DNA of 64,000 nt. Origin: Phalacrocorax aristotelis. Its lineage: Eukaryota > Chordata > Aves > Suliformes > Phalacrocoracidae. Below, piece after piece: positions 31,701 through 44,979 of this stretch. Position numbers and translations under genes: made by a program. The stretch spans positions 7,447,682-7,511,681 of the forward strand of contig NC_134288.1 of the NCBI RefSeq assembly GCF_949628215.1, given 5' to 3'. Within the stretch, counting starts at the first letter, position 1, and the number at the start of each line of letters is the position of its first letter. Under the pieces are notes generated by a model, which worked only from the letters and a program-made list of their open reading frames with translations, was not told the origin of the DNA and did not search any database.

Positions 31701-33835
31701 TGGTCCTTCACTTGTTTTCGTTGAACATTTTGGCTTCCAATGGGAAGTGTTGTTATGACAAACCATGCCTAGACGGCACTCTCCAAGCTGTGCTTAGTGC
31801 ACTGAGTTCAGCTCCCCTTTGAGCTTTGCACACCTTCCTTGCTGTGGGCTGCTAGCCACCTCCAAGGAGTTTTGTGTGGAGGAGGTAGAAGTGTTCATTG
31901 CTTCTTACCATCTTCTTTGAAGATACTGAATTAGTAGCTAATGATGGTGGCATATAACTGGTCCTCACCGGCCTCTGTTAACTACCCCCTGGGGTGAGAG
32001 AGTCAGTTACTCTTCTAGGCTCTTAGTAAAGTCATCTCTGCATTACTTATGTGCGGTTTTAAGGTTTGCATCCACCGGCGTGACAGGTCACGACATTGTT
32101 GTAGAAGTGAAATGAAAACTGAGATTCAAGAGAGAAAGTGTTCAGCATGGCGTTGGCTCGATGTTGAGTTGTGTGGTGAGACTTGTCACTGGGAGTAAAC
32201 CTGTGGACCTGTACATTTGGGCTGAGATTTCTAATGCTCTGGGTACCTCTGAGAGCTAGTCCATTGCTCCTTACAGCAGTCTGTCGTCTACTTCCTTCAT
32301 TTCCTTCTTTCCCTCTTATGTACATCACATTGCCTCTTCTCTTCCCTTTGGCCAAGAATAATTCAATTGTGATGTCTGCCCTGTCTTGTTCATCTATCAC
32401 CTGTTTTTGGCGTCTGTCATTTGGACGTGACTTTGCTTTTGGTGACCTGTGACTTTAAGGCTGGCGTCGTGTACTGTCTTCTGGACACAGAGTCTCCTGG
32501 GACTGGCAGAATGGCTGGCTCAGGATGCAGCAAAATTGCAAATAGCAGTACTTCAGAAGCAGGACTGTCTGGCAAGGGAGCAAAATTCCTTATTCTGAGA
32601 AGATGGAATTCCTGGGTGTGTTTTCCCCTTTTTCATTGTTCTTTTTTACAAGGTTAGATACCTTGTTTTCAAGTACATCACCAAATGGTCATTCACCCTT
32701 CCTTCTCTAGAATTATACGTAGCTGTCCAGATAATTAAGTACAGTTGATCATCTTCCAGTAACACTGTTTATATTTTAAATGTTGCAATAGCAAACAATT
32801 CATTGGGCATGTAGCACATCAGGTGATCAAACCACCTCTGGCTCAACGTGTCTGCTGAAACAGCCTATGACAGTGAAGGAGTGTAATTAGCAAGACACAC
32901 AGAATGGGGCTGAAAAAAGATGTGAAAAAAAGCAGAAGGATTTGAAAAGGATTAGGAGGGAAAATGATAAACCAGTAGTTAAATGGTGCATGATTAATGA
33001 CTGTAGAAGTAAAAGGTTGACTAAATATTGTGACTCTGTAATGGCTGCCCCAAAGTAATAGAAAATATTTAGTTCAGAAAACTCCAGAAGTGGATTTATA
33101 TCGACACATATGCTGACTCTGGGTTTAGACATGTTTCTTAGACTTGGCTTAGGTCAAGATGAGTATCCCCCGAGATGCTTTGCTGGTTGACTTGGCGATC
33201 TGAGATTCATCTTCTGTCTTTAAAATTCATGATGAGCATCAAAATGTCAGGTACCCCACTGAAATGCTGTGAGATAGTTTATTCCTCTTCTGAGCCTTGG
33301 TACAGGTGGGAGTATCAAAACTGTTTGGAGTCACGGGGTAATTGGTGGCTCTTTGGCTGGTATTAAAGGAAATGACATCTGTAATGGAACCATTCTCTTA
33401 GCGCTACAAAAGAGATTTGCGTATGCAAAAAGAACCTGAAGATGATGCAAATTCCACAGTGCTTCGAGGAGTAGGTAGGTGTTGCTCTCGATACGTGGAG
33501 TTGCTGGATATAACTCTTTGTCTTAATACCAACTTTGTCATGCCTTTTATATAATGCTGATCTGGGACTGGATTTATCTCTGGTTTCTTGTCACTACATA
33601 TTAAATTCTAATTTTCAAGAAGGTACTGAACTCCTCCATGTGTTTAGGAAATATACTGTCGAGGACTTTGAGCAAACTCTGAATTTCCTCTTTTCTGTAG
33701 TGTGTCTCTGCTGTTTTAGGATCAGCGCTCGCGTTGTTTCTAGCCATGTTTTCCCTTCAGATGGGGCCTACAGCCATTCCTAGATCTGCTCTCATGTGTC
33801 TTAGAGGAACCAAAGTTGTATACTAACACGTTGGA
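28720..33835. other. Intron 1 segment, nothing specific
   Basis: About 5.1 kb of intronic sequence. It includes a T14 run at 30612-30625 and scattered open frames under 140 codons without recognisable similarity. No mobile element was identified, though old diverged ones could be missed. Confidence 0.4.
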
Positions 33836-33839
33836 CAAC

Positions 33840-34492
33840 TCAGCTGGACAGCAGGTTGATCATGAGCCAGCCCTGTGCCCTTGTGGCCAAGAAGTCCAAT
33901 GGTATCTTGGGGTGCATAAAAAGGAATGTGACTAGCTGGTTGAGGGAGGTTATCCTCCCTCTCTGCTCTGCCCTAGTGAGACCACATTTGGAGTGCTGCG
34001 TCCAGTTCTGGGCTCCCCAGTTCATGAAAGGCAGGGAACTACTGCAGAGAGTCCAGCAGAGAGCTACCAAGATGATCAGGGGACTGGAGCATCTCCCTTA
34101 TGGGGAAAGGCTGAGAGTCCTGGGTTTGTTCAGCCTGGAGAAGAGAAGACTGAGGGGGATCTTATCAATGCTTACAAATATCTAGAGGGTGATTGTCAAG
34201 GGGATGGGGCCAGACTGTTTTCAGCGGTGCCCAACGCCAGGCCAAGGGGCCACGGGCACAAGCTGGAACACGGGAAGTTCCACCTGAACATGAGGACAAA
34301 CCCCTTCCCTGTGTGGGTGCCCGAGCAGGGGCACAGGCTGCCCAGAGAGGCTGTGGGGTCCCTTCCCTGGAGACATTCACCCCCCGCCTGGACGCGGCCC
34401 TGTGCCCCTGCTCTGGGGGTGCCTGCTCACGCAGGGGGTGGGACGGGGTGAGCTCCAGAGGTCCCTTCCAACCCCTGTGGTTCTGTGTGTTT
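33840..34492 (+). mobile_element. CR1 LINE, 5'-truncated copy with ORF2 C-terminus and 3' UTR
   Basis: About 650 bp. The first 300 bp encode the C-terminal end of the CR1 ORF2 protein (downstream of the catalytic reverse-transcriptase core), with characteristic pieces such as [47 protein letters not shown] and [14 protein letters not shown] one-base deletion near 34155 shifts the frame just after RRLRG; the downstream reading (INAYKYLEG) continues in another frame. The 3' UTR follows with GGAACACGGGAAGTTCCACCTGAACATGAGG, GGCTGCCCAGAGAGG, CGCCTGGACGC, and CCAGAGGTCCCTTCCAACCCCTGTGGTTCTGTG. The copy is not functional. It lies in the sense orientation inside RIMS4 intron 1. Confidence 0.95.
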
Positions 34493-34494
34493 TA

Positions 34495-37400
34495 AAGTTC
34501 ACGATTTGTCTCAAACTGATAAAAACCAACACAAGCGAAAGTGCCATCCTAACACTGAGATGCTTTGACCAAAGATTTGTGGTTGACGTAATTTTTCTAT
34601 TGGGAGCATTGAAGCAGAGCTGCAGGATGGGGAAATTTTGACTGCAGCTGTGTTTGGCTGTCATGAAGAACATTTGCTGTTAATATTGTAGTGTGGAGCC
34701 CCAGTGAAATGATTCTGTAACCTTTGATTTGTGGTGTGTGTGCTTCCTAGAGGGTAGGGAGCTACGGAAGGCATCTGCTGTCTGTTCCTTGCTGGAAAGC
34801 ACACAGGCAACATTGGAGGAAGCAGTTTGTCTGTTTTTTCCCCCTTTTTTTTTTAAAAAAAAAAACAACCAGCAAACCCAAAGTCTCATTACTGTCAAAA
34901 GTAATGTTTTTTCCTGTTACCGCTTATTTATGACAACAGGGTTGGACATAAGTAATGGTAATTGTTACAAGTTTCTTTTTTCTTTAGCGAGAGCGCACTC
35001 AGTTTCTGTTTCCCTGCGTGGTGAGCAGTTCCCCACCAGTTTCTTTGGGGCTTTCACGTTGTATTGGGAGAGAAGAGAAAAACTTTTTCTAATATGTGAA
35101 TCTGACTGTAAAATCACGGAAACTGGAATAATGGGTGAGTGGGAAGGGAGCAGATTTAGGACTCTAAACTGTTTTTGACTCATTTTTGGAAGTCTGCGTT
35201 TCAGTTGGCCCTCCTTCCCTGCCTTTTAAGAACTGTTGCAGACATAGCTGAACTAATTACACCTCTCCTTCTCAGACACCCCCACTGGGGCTCTGCTGGC
35301 TCCTGCCATCATCCCTGGTGTATTTGGATGTGCAGGCTGCAGTCTGAGCATAGCTGGAGCATCTGTCATCACTGCTCACCTGGCTCTGGCTTCCTGTGGC
35401 AGATCAGAAGCTGAACTGTAACAGGCGTTTCCTTTGGTGGGGGCACTTATTAAAATCTCTGTTCTGTCCATGGGTGCTCATTGTCATGAATCTTTGGGAA
35501 TGTACCACCTCTGAAACATGACCTCTCCGTCCAGTGTAGTTCAAAGGTTCGGAAGTTACAGGGGATGGAAAAAGAGGAGAGACAAATCTCATTTCCAGAG
35601 GCAGCTCCATTGAAAAGGTTATCTTTGCTCTGCAGAGGGGGAAGCTACTGCTCTGGGTTGCATGCTTAGAGCAAGGGTCGGATTTGCAAAGATATTTAGA
35701 CACCTAAAGAGTCCTCAGAGCTTTAAAGTGTGTTTCATGAGCCAGTTCCCACCAATCCAGTATCTATGTTGCCAAAAGGCTAACCATCTTTAAGAATTCA
35801 GCCTTTAACTGCAAGTGGGAGGTGTGGTTTTGTGTGCAGGCAGCCAGCGCCCACCTTCCTGAAGGGCATGAGGGGCTGTGGGCAGGTTGAGCCCTCCTCG
35901 CTCAGCGTGGTGGGAATCCTGCAAAGTCTGCTGGAGGCTGTGGACCTCAGAGAGCTCTAGACCCTTCACGAGTCAGAGGTCTGGGGTGTGAAGTGTGGTA
36001 AATAATTAGCCCTCAATAATGTCTGCAGTGACTTTCGTCTTGTCAGTGAAGTAGTTATTAGAGGTGTGTATTAGGAATCTGTTAATCTTCAAAGATAAAA
36101 CCATCTATATGAAACGTTTGAGTATGAAATAACATTCTGTCGCCGTGGGACAAATGACTGTATGAGAAATGGATTTATATTATATACTGCTTCAGAATTG
36201 GGATCCTTGAGTATAGTTCTGTGTTTGTTGGGCGCAAATGTGGAAGAAAGATTTTTATTTAATGCAACTGCTGTTTTATTTATAATGCTTTCAATAGGAA
36301 AATCTTTCCATTGTATTATAACAGTCTGTGCAGGGTGCTTTTGATTTTGGCAGGTAGGATTTAGAAGAGTTCAATTCTCCTGGATACATATGCCCGTGCT
36401 GCATTGCAACGGGAGTTAATGGGAATAGCCAGCTGTGAAAGGAAAAGAATAGATCCCATAGATTGTATATAAGAAATTTCAGCTGACTGTTATGCAGAGC
36501 TAGTCATCTAAATTGAATTTGATGGAGAAGAGATCAGTAAATGGATTACTGTCATCTGCCCATCATTGGCTGGGCATCAAGAGTTAATCACAAAGTGATG
36601 TCCACAAGACCAGTGAAAGTCCTCCAGTGAGACTTGTGAATTATTACTAGTTTTATCTTCCCGTGTCCTAGCTTATCTACAAAGGAGGTCACATGGCATT
36701 AGAAGTGGGCTTTCACTCCCCATTTTGAGAAAATTCACTGCTGATGTGCGATGTTCTAGGAATTGGACAGCATAAAGTAAAAACAAGCTGACAGGACCAC
36801 AGGTCTGCCATATCAGGAGGAGGAGCTCCAACCTCCTGGCTAAGGAGCTGTAACCAAGTGTTAAGGCTGTACTTGGAAAGCAGAGAAATGCCACAAATGC
36901 CCTCAGCGGCTGGGTGCCAGGGCGATGACACCACCGCCTTTGCAAAAGCAGGGTGATAAAAGCTCCTCGGCCACTTCATGCTAGCCCAGCGTGGCGCACT
37001 GCATAGTGCTTCAGGGATGGATCCACCTGCTGGCTCTAGTGGAGTGAAGATGGGGAAATGGTTGTATAAGAGTATCCAAAGTCATTGCAAAGGGATAGCA
37101 CTTCATTGAGAAGATTGCTGCCCTGTTTTAATGAAGAGTGAGATGGTGTTTCCTCTTTGAGGTTTCTGCTGGACTGGCAGTCAAGTGTGTTGGTAAAACT
37201 GTTATGAGGAAAATCAGACTCTGTCTTCGGTAGCTCCCAGCTTGTGGAGTTTAGTTTTGTTTCTGAGCACTAAATTGCTTTGAGTTCAATAATTCATCTC
37301 CCTCTAACTGCTTTATTGTCGTTTGATTTATTAATGAGTTGGCTTGGACAGCTGTTCTAATGCTTTATCACAGCAAAGTGCAACCAAGGGTTGCGCTAAG

Positions 37401-40400
37401 CACAGCCTGCAAGCACGAGCACATATTGTGTGAACGATGCACCATTTCCCTGTAGCCGGTTCTGGAGAGACAGCGTGGTTGGTAGATTGGGCATGCAACA
37501 ACCGGCGCTCCTAAACTCTAACTTTGTTTCTTCTGTCAGTGCCCTTTCCCAACAGTTATCCTCTCTCTGTCTCTCTTTTGCTGTAGAAGAACTTCAGATC
37601 ATGCTTTCCTTTTTTCAGGCGTAGATTGTGATGGTTAATTTGATAATGTTTGTAGAGCAGCATACAAAACCTGCCAAGGGTTACTGTCCTCACTGGTAGT
37701 ATTAGAGCTGGAGGAAGACTGCCAGAAGGTATTGATTACTTAGTAAAATAAACCCTTCAAACTTCTTTGGTCTTTATTCATTATGGCTTTTTATCTCTGC
37801 ATCCTGCAAACATTTCAGAGGGTGGATTTGTTTGCTGGAAGATGAAAACAAAATGTTGACAACTACTGGTGCCAATTTGTAGCCTTCTGTGTGGGTGACA
37901 TCAGAAGAATTTGTGCAGTGCTCTAGAAAGTCTTTCTAGGCTTTAAATCCACTTGGATCCTGGAACTGTTGTTTGAGCAAAGCATCCATGTGGCCAGGTA
38001 GGGATAGCACATTGAGCATCAAAAATAAGGAGAGAATCTCTTTGGGGTTTGTGAAACTGTATTGTGTATAGAAGCTTGTATATACTTCCTAAAGCTGACA
38101 TTTTGATTTGTTTACTGAAGTTTGCTGATTAGTTGAGTACAAGCTGAGTCTTGCAATGTATAGTGGGGGCTGTTGAGAGAGCTGTGGCTGACTGGTGGGA
38201 AGGGCTTGCTGCCTTCTGTGTTTTCTAGTTCATCTCACAGTAATGGTTTACAGCTTCTCTTATACCTCACCATGGAAAACAAAATGTCACACTTTGAATT
38301 CATTAAGCAGCTGTGCAAAGGAGGGGGCACTGTTGAAAGGGAAAGCTGTTTTATACAACAGTGAAATACAGGGGGAAAAGTCATGTATCTATAGCAGAAA
38401 ATACATGAAAAAGACAAATAATTGTGGAACATTCAGAAGGGGCAACTCATGCTTGGTAAAGTGAAATTTCTAAAGAGAAGGGATACAACAAGAGGAGACT
38501 TTGAAGAGTATGGCTTAAAGGATACCAGAAAGATGAACTAGTCATTCATGGATCCAGATGACTAAAATTTAGCAGTGACTTCAAAGTCAAGTGTGGCCGT
38601 ATGGTTTACTCTGAAATGTGCAGTCAGAGCAGAAGCAAAACGTAACATCTTTCTCCAAATTAGGCCACGGATGAAGCACAGACCTCCAAACATCTGCACA
38701 TGGTATGGCCTAGAAACTGCTTCAGCAGGGACACTAAAGCCAGGCTTTGGTGGAGACTGCAAAGTGCTTTCTGTGCATGTGTCAGACTCACAAATGGATT
38801 CGCTTTGGTTATCACAAGTCTCCTTTGTGTTCATTTTCTGCCATTGTTTTTTTCTGCCAAGAACCATTAAGCTTCTTCAAATTAACAGTTGGGCAAATAA
38901 GAAGTTTTTAAGCAAATATGGATGACTTAGTGAGAGTTGTCCGACAGTCTAAGAACCTACTGGTCATGGAGCACAGGGCGCATCACATCAGAGCTACCCA
39001 TTAGTGCTTGAAGGTCCTGTGCTGACCTGGCATGCCAGCCTGCTTGCTCAGGAATGGAGCACTTTCTGGGTGCACTGAGCAATGTTACTCTTTGGTAATC
39101 TTGAACAAGTACCAGCTTATTTTCTTTTAAAACTTAGGACAATTCATGAGCAAAGGAAGGGCAAGAACCATCAGCACATGCTATAAACTCATTCCCAAGT
39201 GCTAATTGCTTAGATTTTTTCTAGAAGTAACTAAGACATGAGCACGTCTTGTAGCTTCCAGCTGCATAAAGTATGGGTGAAACAGGTTTTATGTTAAAAA
39301 AAAATAATCAAAAGGCAGAATTAAAGTATAGCTGCATAGGTGTTGAAAAGTGGCAGAGAGGTTTCTATTATTGCAACGTGTCATAACCCATCAGTAACTT
39401 AGAGATGGAAGAAGAGCTGTGGGACATGGGATAGTAAATACCTGACAGTACAATTTAAAAATTTTTCCAGTGGAAATGTTCGTACATAGTGGCCCATTGA
39501 GAAGACCACTGAATATAGGTTTTAATGCTGGTGCTGCTAGGCAAGTTATCATGTGGGTATTACCGCATCATCCCTGATGGTCCAGGCACATGTGGAGTTA
39601 GACATGAGCACGTTGAGTGAGATGGGAGGAGGAGATGCTCTATGGGAGGACAGGGCCTGCCCTGGTAGGCTGGGCATAGATGGAGCAGGGAGACCATGCA
39701 GGACATCCAGTAAACCTATTGCACAAGCTATAGAAGAGGGAAACTTGGAAGCAGTTTAGGAAGTGAATGGGAGACTACTTCAGTCTGAGGACTGAGATCT
39801 CACTTCTCTGTGCTGTGGCAAAATGGAAGGGGTAAGAGGTTTTCAAGTCTGCAAAGGTATCTGGAGAAAGTTAGGGAGCTGGTAAGAGAGTCTGATACTG
39901 TGGAGGAAACCCGTGAGGGAGATGAGTGCTGGGACAAGATATTAGCCTGGCCTCCTGATTGTCAGCATTATGGGATTAGCACCATCCCCCTGTAATGCAC
40001 AGCTGAATGGGAGATGTTGAAACCTGAAAGCAGAAGCATGGCTTCTTCCCAGAGCACCCCACTTCTGCCAGCTGTGAGTTTGGATTCTTTTAATAGTGCC
40101 CACCTCATAACCCTGCGAGCAGTAGCTGCCCAGATTTATTGGGATGCTTCTTCAGAGTGCTGGCCCAGCCTCTGCTGACTTGTGGCTTAGGGACTTCCTC
40201 TGTTCCTGACTTTTCCCTCGTTAATTTTGTCCATTTGCTTTTTGAATCCTTGCTAATGTCCTGTAGTGAGGAGATATCCACTCCTTGGCAGGGAGCAGTG
40301 TCCTTTGTCCCTTTTCACCTCTTTAGGACGTCTTCTCAATTGTTGGCATGATGAGTTCTTGGCTGTGGGTTGCCACAGAGCTGTGGTGGGGCAGACCCTA

Positions 40401-40660
40401 ATTTTAGCACATTATGCTGGTTTAATGATGGTAATAGAAAGTCAATTTATAGGCGAGAACAAATTGCCTTTTTTGTATGGGGAGGAAGATAATTCCTCCC
40501 GTGTTACATTATTAAATTTGTAATCTTCATTTCTAATGCTTTTCACAAGTGAATATTAACAGAATCTAAAATACAGATCTTAAATTTATGAGCTGCATTT
40601 TTTCCCCAAACTCCTCAAGTTCTATAATTTGTCTTTTAAAGGTGAACTTAAGCAAGGTGG
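34495..40660. other. Intron 1 segment, nothing specific
   Basis: About 6.2 kb of intronic sequence with no supported gene or recent mobile element. Open frames reach about 150 codons but lack domains and overlap one another on both strands. Confidence 0.4.
34845..34865. repeat. T10A11 homopolymer inverted repeat
   Basis: Ten T residues directly followed by eleven A residues, preceded by T6 and C5. This is a perfect self-complementary tract that may cruciform or destabilise the duplex. It inflates the 149-codon open frame 34729-35178, which I do not consider a gene. Confidence 0.9.
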
Positions 40661-40676
40661 TTTTTTTTTTTTTTTT
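40661..40676. repeat. T16 homopolymer
   Basis: A run of 16 T residues followed by AAAC in AT-rich sequence. Simple repeat; no sign of a retroposed gene attached to it. Confidence 0.9.
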
Positions 40677-41165
40677 AAACTTAATAAATTAAAATCCCTT
40701 ACTCGCTACCTATCTCTGGACAAGCTTAAAGGCTCCAAAGATACTTACATTTTAAATAGCAATAATGGATATCTATTTCTGTCTTTGCTGAGTGGTGAGT
40801 TCTGAGTTCAGGCTTATTCCCTAGTGATAACAGATACCAGAGAGAGAAGAATGGCACGTTTCCGTATGCCGTTTGCTAATGAGGAGGCTGTTGTGATGCT
40901 CTTTTCTGTTGCCAAGGAAACAGAGCCCTGAACTTGTCACTCCGAAGGCAGGAGGAGGAGGAAAGGACGTTATTTCACTCCTGGGCTTGCTTCGTAATTT
41001 TGACTTGCAACTGGGGACTGTGAATAAGTTGGGACTGAGGGTCTCTCCCTAAAGTTTGGTTTCAAAATTGTGTGTCCTGCCTCCTCGCATTTGTTTCCAT
41101 GTTAGTTGAAATAAATGTGAAGGCTAGAGCCCAATGGCACAGCTCCACCCTCGTACTGATAACAT

Positions 41166-41206
41166 TGGGTGGGTGGCTGTGCAGCATGGCGTGGGTGGGT
41201 GGCTGT
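41166..41206. repeat. 15-bp direct repeat, 26 bp apart
   Basis: TGGGTGGGTGGCTGT occurs at 41166-41180 and again at 41192-41206. This is a small local duplication. Confidence 0.8.
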
Positions 41207-42618
41207 AGGCGTGCAGGTCACTAGTACAGTTATTGCATGTGGCAAAGTGAAATGGAGTGGTCAAGGTGAGGTTGGTGATGGAAGGGATTGTGCTGCGTCT
41301 GAAATGAACTTCTCTGACCTCGCCAGTACCTTCTCAAGAGACCCCAAGGCCTCCTTATGTCAGCTGGTCTTTAATATGAGACTAGAAATGTAAAAGTTAA
41401 CTGCAGTATAAGAAGGAAGCAAGTTATGCAGATACTTCATGAGCAAGGTTAATGCCCAGTGTCCTCTTCTGACCTTGTTTCATTACTGTTGGTCAGTCAT
41501 TGCCTGCACTTCTTATAAAGAGGTTCCCATCAAACTTATTTTTTTGTTAGTTATGTTAAAACTACTTTTTCATTCCTAAATAAAGATCCACATTGCTCTG
41601 TAATGCATGTTTGATCTTCCTGAACTGGCAGTGTTGTCTGCAAGACTGATATTAGCTATATCACAAGTCCATACTTCTCTTTTATTTCTTCTTCATCTGT
41701 TCTCTTTTCTGCTCTCTTAGGAGAGAGAGAAATCACCAAGGTGTACTAAAGCATTTTGTTCATCACTGCTCCTACTACAAAATGTGTTTGGAAATATTTG
41801 GCACAAATCATGGGATTCTGGTGAACCTGCTGCCATGTACATAGCATGGGGTAGCCGTGCTACAAACGGCCATCCTCTTCTCATGAAGCTGGGCTGGTGT
41901 GCGACTGTTTTACAGTGATTAACACAAATTCCATTCAATGCATTATTGAACACCGTAGTGTGTCTCTTCTTGACAACAGACCGATTCTAACTGTATCTAA
42001 TGGTTGGTAATTGAGAAAACTAGATCTTGGTATTGTTCCTAAAACATATTAATCTGCTCCATTGATGGCTTTTTTTCTTTAATCCTCCGTAATCTTCAGA
42101 CAAGCATGATGCTTTGGTTGGTTTCCCACGTTCTCAAGTATCTTTCAGCAGAGATGAAGACTTTATGTCTGTTTTCCAGCTCTGGCTAAAGGGCTTATTT
42201 TCCTCTATCTGGAAGCTCAATACTCTGCTTAGAAAAAACAGTGGACTGACTTTCCCTATGGACTTCAAATAATTTAGGGTGTTTTTATATCTGAGTGCTG
42301 CTTTTGTGCATTCAGAAGACAGATGTGGGAGGCAGTTATGTGTCTGCCATGTTTGTCTGTTGGAGAGTTTATCACTCAGAGTCTGCATGCATCTCTTGAG
42401 GGTTTAGATTGTGAAAATTTTGCTTGAATGGTTTTTTTTGTTAGGAGGCTGCTAGTTAAATTTCAGCACCTCTGCTTTTGGTATTGGGTGGTGTTTTCTG
42501 TGTTTTAATGGCTTGACTTGTCACCAATTGAAGATACCTATGACATATGATCGGCAGGGCTGTTTGCTATGAGATGAAACCCAGTGGTTTGGCCACTTTG
42601 ATTTCTTAGTCACCATGA

Positions 42619-42641
42619 CTATATATATAGTATATATATAA
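42619..42641. repeat. TA-rich near-palindrome
   Basis: CTATATATATAGTATATATATA (about 42619-42640), made of short TA runs around an AG. It is a self-complementary TA microsatellite. Any TATA-box reading is accidental, since no promoter context is seen. Confidence 0.75.
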
Positions 42642-44467
42642 AGCGTACTTTATATTGTACTTTATTGTAAGGTACTGCTGCAACATGATGGCCTCTTCTG
42701 AGAATCGAAGTCTGACCCTGTTTCTAGGTGGCCAGAGATGCCTGCAGCCAAATTATCATGGTCATGAAGGGCAGGGTCCTCTCCTTTCACTCCACCCAAG
42801 CAGAACCAGGCACTTGGGCTGTATTACAGTGATCCCAGATCCTGACAAGGAATCCGTATGAGAGAACTCCTGTGAGTGCAGTGGATCCATTTGCAAGAGC
42901 AGAGCTCTCGTTCGTGGGTTGGGCTGCTGCTGTGCCAAATCCTCTCTCCACCTGCCAGAAGGTGCTGGGCTCTTCCCAGGCTTTCGGGAAATGCACCACC
43001 CTCTGTGCTTGCCTCTTCGGCATCACCAGTGTGCTGCAAGCAGAGGTTTTCATGCCACTTTGTACTCTTTGTACCACTTGGGAAGAAAATGTTTCCCTTT
43101 AGTGCACCTATGGTGGGATGCGGTAGTTGCCCAGTAGAACAGGCGCTGCATGGCCGTGGACCTGTCAAAGAATGTCTCTGTGTGAGTCAAAGCAGTGGGT
43201 AGAATTAGAGGGGGAAAATGTTCTGGCTTGCTTCCTTCCCGTAGCATTTGCTACAGGTATTACTTGAAAGCACCTTTGTTGAAGCCTGACACAGATAGTT
43301 ATATCATCTGATGAAATTGCCTGGAATTAGAAGCTGAATGCCTGAAATTGTTGGACTTCTCTATAAACCAGACCATCATCTCCCCCCCTCTGCTTCCACA
43401 GTGGATCAAATAATTGCTTCCAAATGGACGCAAGTTATTAAGCAGTGTGTATAATTAAAGTCAACTCCTTGTGAATTTGATCATTCATTTCCTTAAGGAA
43501 AATATGATGAAGTAATTACAGCCCAAGCTAAACACAAATCAAATGCTATTCTAAGCGTGATTCTGCACCATGATTCTAGTTTATGAATTACTCCAGGGTT
43601 CTGTGGCTTCATGCCTGTTAAAGAAATGTGGCTGTGTTTTTAATTGTGTTTATAACGAATGAACAAAAGGTTGCATGACTCATTCACTGTGCCAAGGCCA
43701 TTGCTCGCTCTTTGTGTTCATGCACACGTGGTCTTGACAAAGCTGCTCGCTCCTAAAAGAGCATCAAGCAGACAGAAGAAAAGGGGAAAATCTCGTTAAT
43801 AAATCTGGCCTTGTCAGGCCTTTCTCCCTGAATTTTATCTGTACCAAACCAAAACTTTACCTGCTCTAGCTGTGAATTCAAGGGAGGCAATTATTTCTTC
43901 AATACATAAGGCAGCAGAGCCCTGTCCTCACCCTCTCCCCTCTCTCCATCATTCCTATAAATGTAGCACATACTTTCCCGTTTCGGCCAAATTTGATGGA
44001 GAGGTGGAAGATATGAAAACCCTATGATGGCTCTGAGTAGAGAGAAAGACAAAAATTGGTGTCCAGAAGAAAAGGGCCGATATATAATCTCCCTTTTAAA
44101 GCAATGTTCTGAGTGAAAACAAAACCCTGGAGCTGAGCATTATAAATCCTCTGGATGGAAAGGTGTGTCAGCTTCTCTGAGAACCTTTGGTTGCTTCAGG
44201 AGGCTGATGACCTCAGAGTCCTCGTCTACAACAGCAAAACACAGCTTGCAAATAGGCTGCTTAAGTTATTTCGCCCACTGCTCTCTTCCCAAGAGGTACT
44301 GAGCAACAAGCAGGACACTGGGCCCTTCCAGGAGGTACAGTTAGCAAGTAGGCAGGTTCAGTGGGCTCAGGAAGAGCAGAACAGCCTCCTGCAAAGCTTC
44401 CTGGCTTAGCGAAATGTAGGCAGGGCAGCTCTTTCATCTCATGCTGTCCTTGAGTACTTAGGCTGCA

Positions 44468-44978
44468 CGTTGAGTACTGAGTTCAGTTTTGTGCCCCTCA
44501 GAACAAGAAGGACATGGAGGCGCTGGAGCGTGTCCACAGAAGGGCAACAAAGTTGGTGAAGGGTCTGGAGAACAAGTCTGATGAGGAGCGGCTGAGGGAG
44601 CTGGGGTTGTTCAGTCTGGAGAAGAGGCTGAGGGGAGACTGTACCACTCTCTGCAACTACCTGAAAGGAGGTTTCAGCGAGGCGGGGGTCGGTCTCTTCT
44701 CCCTAGTAACAAGTGATAGGATGAGAGGAAATGGCCTCAAGCTGCATCAGGGAAGTTTGGGTTGGACATCAGAAAAACCTTCTTCACCAAAAGGGTGGTC
44801 AAACATTGGAACAGGCTGCCCAGGGAAATGGTTGAGTCTCCATCCCTGGAGGTATTTAAAAGAAGGGTAGACGTGGTGCTTGAGGATATGGTTTAGTGGT
44901 GGACTTGGCAGTGATAGGTTAGTGGTTGGACTCAGTGATCTTAAGGGTCTTTTCCAACCTTAACAATTCTATGATTAT
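44468..44978 (+). mobile_element. CR1 LINE, 5'-truncated copy with ORF2 end and 3' UTR
   Basis: About 510 bp in sense orientation. The first part encodes the extreme C-terminus of CR1 ORF2 ([20 protein letters not shown], then [16 protein letters not shown] and [17 protein letters not shown]). The 3' UTR follows with AACATTGGAACAGGCTGCCC, GGAAATGGTTGAGTCTCCATCC, GTATTTAAAAGAAGGGTAGACGTGGTGCTTGAGG, TTGGACTCAGTGATCTTAAGGGTCTTTTCCAACC, and the terminal ATTCTATGATTAT. It appears less diverged in its tail than the copy at 10.2 kb and belongs to a different CR1 subgroup from the copy at 33.8 kb, whose tail differs. It is not functional. Confidence 0.95.
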
Positions 44979-44979
44979 C

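Larger units (their letters stand above)
40680..44460. other. Intron 1 segment with possible conserved AT-rich element
   Basis: No gene supported. The part at 43390-43700 is even, non-repetitive and AT-rich, with several ATTA/TAATTA-type homeodomain cores (for example AAGTAATTACAGC near 43512). This is the appearance of many vertebrate conserved enhancers, but conservation cannot be tested here. The 84-codon frame at 44155-44409 has no recognisable similarity. Confidence 0.35.

Noticed and set aside
40908..40921. RFX X-box GTTGCCAAGGAAAC
   Set aside because: The left half fits, but the right half and centre deviate, and there is no supporting CpG or CCAAT cluster as at 28.4-28.7 kb.
42619..42660. 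TATA box in TATATATATAAAG
   Set aside because: Part of a TA microsatellite deep in intron 1 with no downstream exon or initiator evidence.
44155..44409. 84-codon frame just before the CR1 copy at 44.5 kb as an upstream CR1 part
   Set aside because: Its translation does not resemble CR1 ORF2 and does not lead into the CR1 reading frame.
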